NCBI GenBank assembly: GCA_003864495.1
Contig: ML133401.1
Location: 2,569,373-2,633,372, forward strand
Direction of reading: 5' to 3'
Length of the DNA: 64,000 nucleotides
Source: Nemopilema nomurai
Taxonomy: Eukaryota > Cnidaria > Scyphozoa > Rhizostomeae > Rhizostomatidae
Each line of letters begins with the position of its first letter. Positions within the stretch are counted from its first letter, which is position 1. This document shows positions 63,501 through 64,000 of this stretch, piece by piece. The notes beneath the pieces are model-generated. The model was not told where the DNA came from. It ran no database searches and worked only from the letters and a program-made list of their open reading frames with translations. A program made the position numbers and the translations under genes.

Positions 63501-63860
63501 TTGCTAACAAGCTATTTTCATCCACTTAATATTTACTACTCTAAGTTAATTCTATTCACCATTGCATCATATTTGTCAAACCTGGTACTCAACACCAAAA
63601 ACATTCATATCTTGCAACAGAATTATGTTGGTGCTGATTTTTATCAAAAGCGTGTGCCAAATCAGTTAAAACCAAGAAAGCTGGGCATCTTATGTTCTGA
63701 TAATTCACAGGCATGTATGACTTACAATTAGGTTGCTAATGAGTTCATGACCTGGTATTTGCTATTTTCACCAGCTGCCTCTTGGGTGGTTTCTCCTCTG
63801 ATGTCTGGCATTGTGTCAAGTGTCCTATTTGTACTTATCAGAACCACCATTCTTAACAAG
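60513..63860 (+). CDS. Sodium-dependent phosphate transporter, SLC20/PiT family (5' part)
   Basis: Three coding exons are visible: 60513-60720, 62736-62963, 63775-63860. Junctions are GT-AG, phases close, and 174 residues are visible; the gene continues past the right edge. The protein starts [20 protein letters not shown], then shows the PiT signature [15 protein letters not shown] in the first repeat, then [40 protein letters not shown] and [17 protein letters not shown]. About four to five hydrophobic segments are seen, as in the N-terminal half of PiT1/PiT2. Family role: Na+-coupled phosphate uptake at the plasma membrane; vertebrate members also serve as retrovirus receptors. Whether it is SLC20A1- or SLC20A2-like cannot be told from this part. 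A short extra exon between 2 and 3 is not required by phase. Confidence 0.93.
61997..62406 (-). mobile_element. 410-bp MITE with terminal inverted repeats (copy 2)
   Basis: It is the reverse-oriented relative of 11967-12376. The ends are cttttttataaggaacac... on the left and gttccttataaaaaaagcat on the right. The middle matches by complement, for example aactgcaagcatcaagaact and cttaagaaacttttaaggaa. It lies in SLC20 intron 1. The length is about the same as copy 1; mismatches are scattered, and the outer bases differ more than the interior. Confidence 0.75.
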
Positions 63861-64000
63861 GTAGGCATTTTAGCTTATTCCTTTTGTGATACATCCATTT
63901 GAAGATGAAAACAATTTTTGAAAAATTTAAAGATAGTGTGTTTTTGAGTATTCTTCACTGTTTATGTTCATATATGCCTGTAACATGATATGTAGCCTAG

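Overview
The window is animal nuclear DNA: AT-rich, intron-dense, with GT-AG introns mostly of 0.2-3 kb and many small repeats. I rebuilt six protein-coding genes exon by exon; in each the splice phases close and the product matches an animal family end to end. They are UBXN7 (+, 1290-11334), PARL (-, 14499-24492), ATG3 (+, 26348-33259), RPS19 (+, coding 35435-38308 with a likely non-coding exon 1 near 35243-35270), MCCC1 (+, 39406-56528) and the first three exons of an SLC20 phosphate transporter (+, 60513-63860, running off the right edge). No prokaryotic features, CRISPR arrays or intact RNA genes were seen. The intron-rich, vertebrate-like gene structures and the repeat types (G-rich elements ending in atttacggtat, a TTAA-flanked THAP element) suggest a non-vertebrate metazoan, perhaps an anthozoan cnidarian. 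Species-level identity cannot be read from this sequence.

Layout. 1-1289: upstream of UBXN7, with a fossil retrotransposon RT scrap and a foldback. 1290-11334: UBXN7, with a repeat-filled 2.6 kb last intron. 11335-14498: intergenic, holding a 410-bp inverted-repeat element. 14499-24492: PARL on the minus strand, with a 1.07 kb TTAA/THAP transposon in one intron. 24493-26347: divergent spacer between PARL and ATG3. 26348-33259: ATG3. 33260-35242: intergenic, with a G-rich element. 35243-38353: RPS19. 39406-56622: MCCC1 in 22 coding exons, with several introns made of minisatellites. 56623-60512: spacer with a small TTA-flanked MITE. 60513-64000: start of the SLC20 gene, whose first intron holds the second copy of the 410-bp element.

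Functions. The genes are unrelated housekeeping genes, not an operon. PARL and MCCC1 are mitochondrial. ATG3 is the E2 enzyme of autophagy. UBXN7 is a p97/VCP adaptor. RPS19 is a ribosomal protein. From general knowledge, the human orthologues of UBXN7, PARL, ATG3 and MCCC1 all lie on the long arm of chromosome 3, so this cluster probably preserves old animal linkage. I found no new multi-gene system. The most interesting items are the internally deleted THAP/P2X7-C-like transposon, the opposed purine/pyrimidine arrays around MCCC1 exon 13, and the inverted 50-kb-apart element pair.
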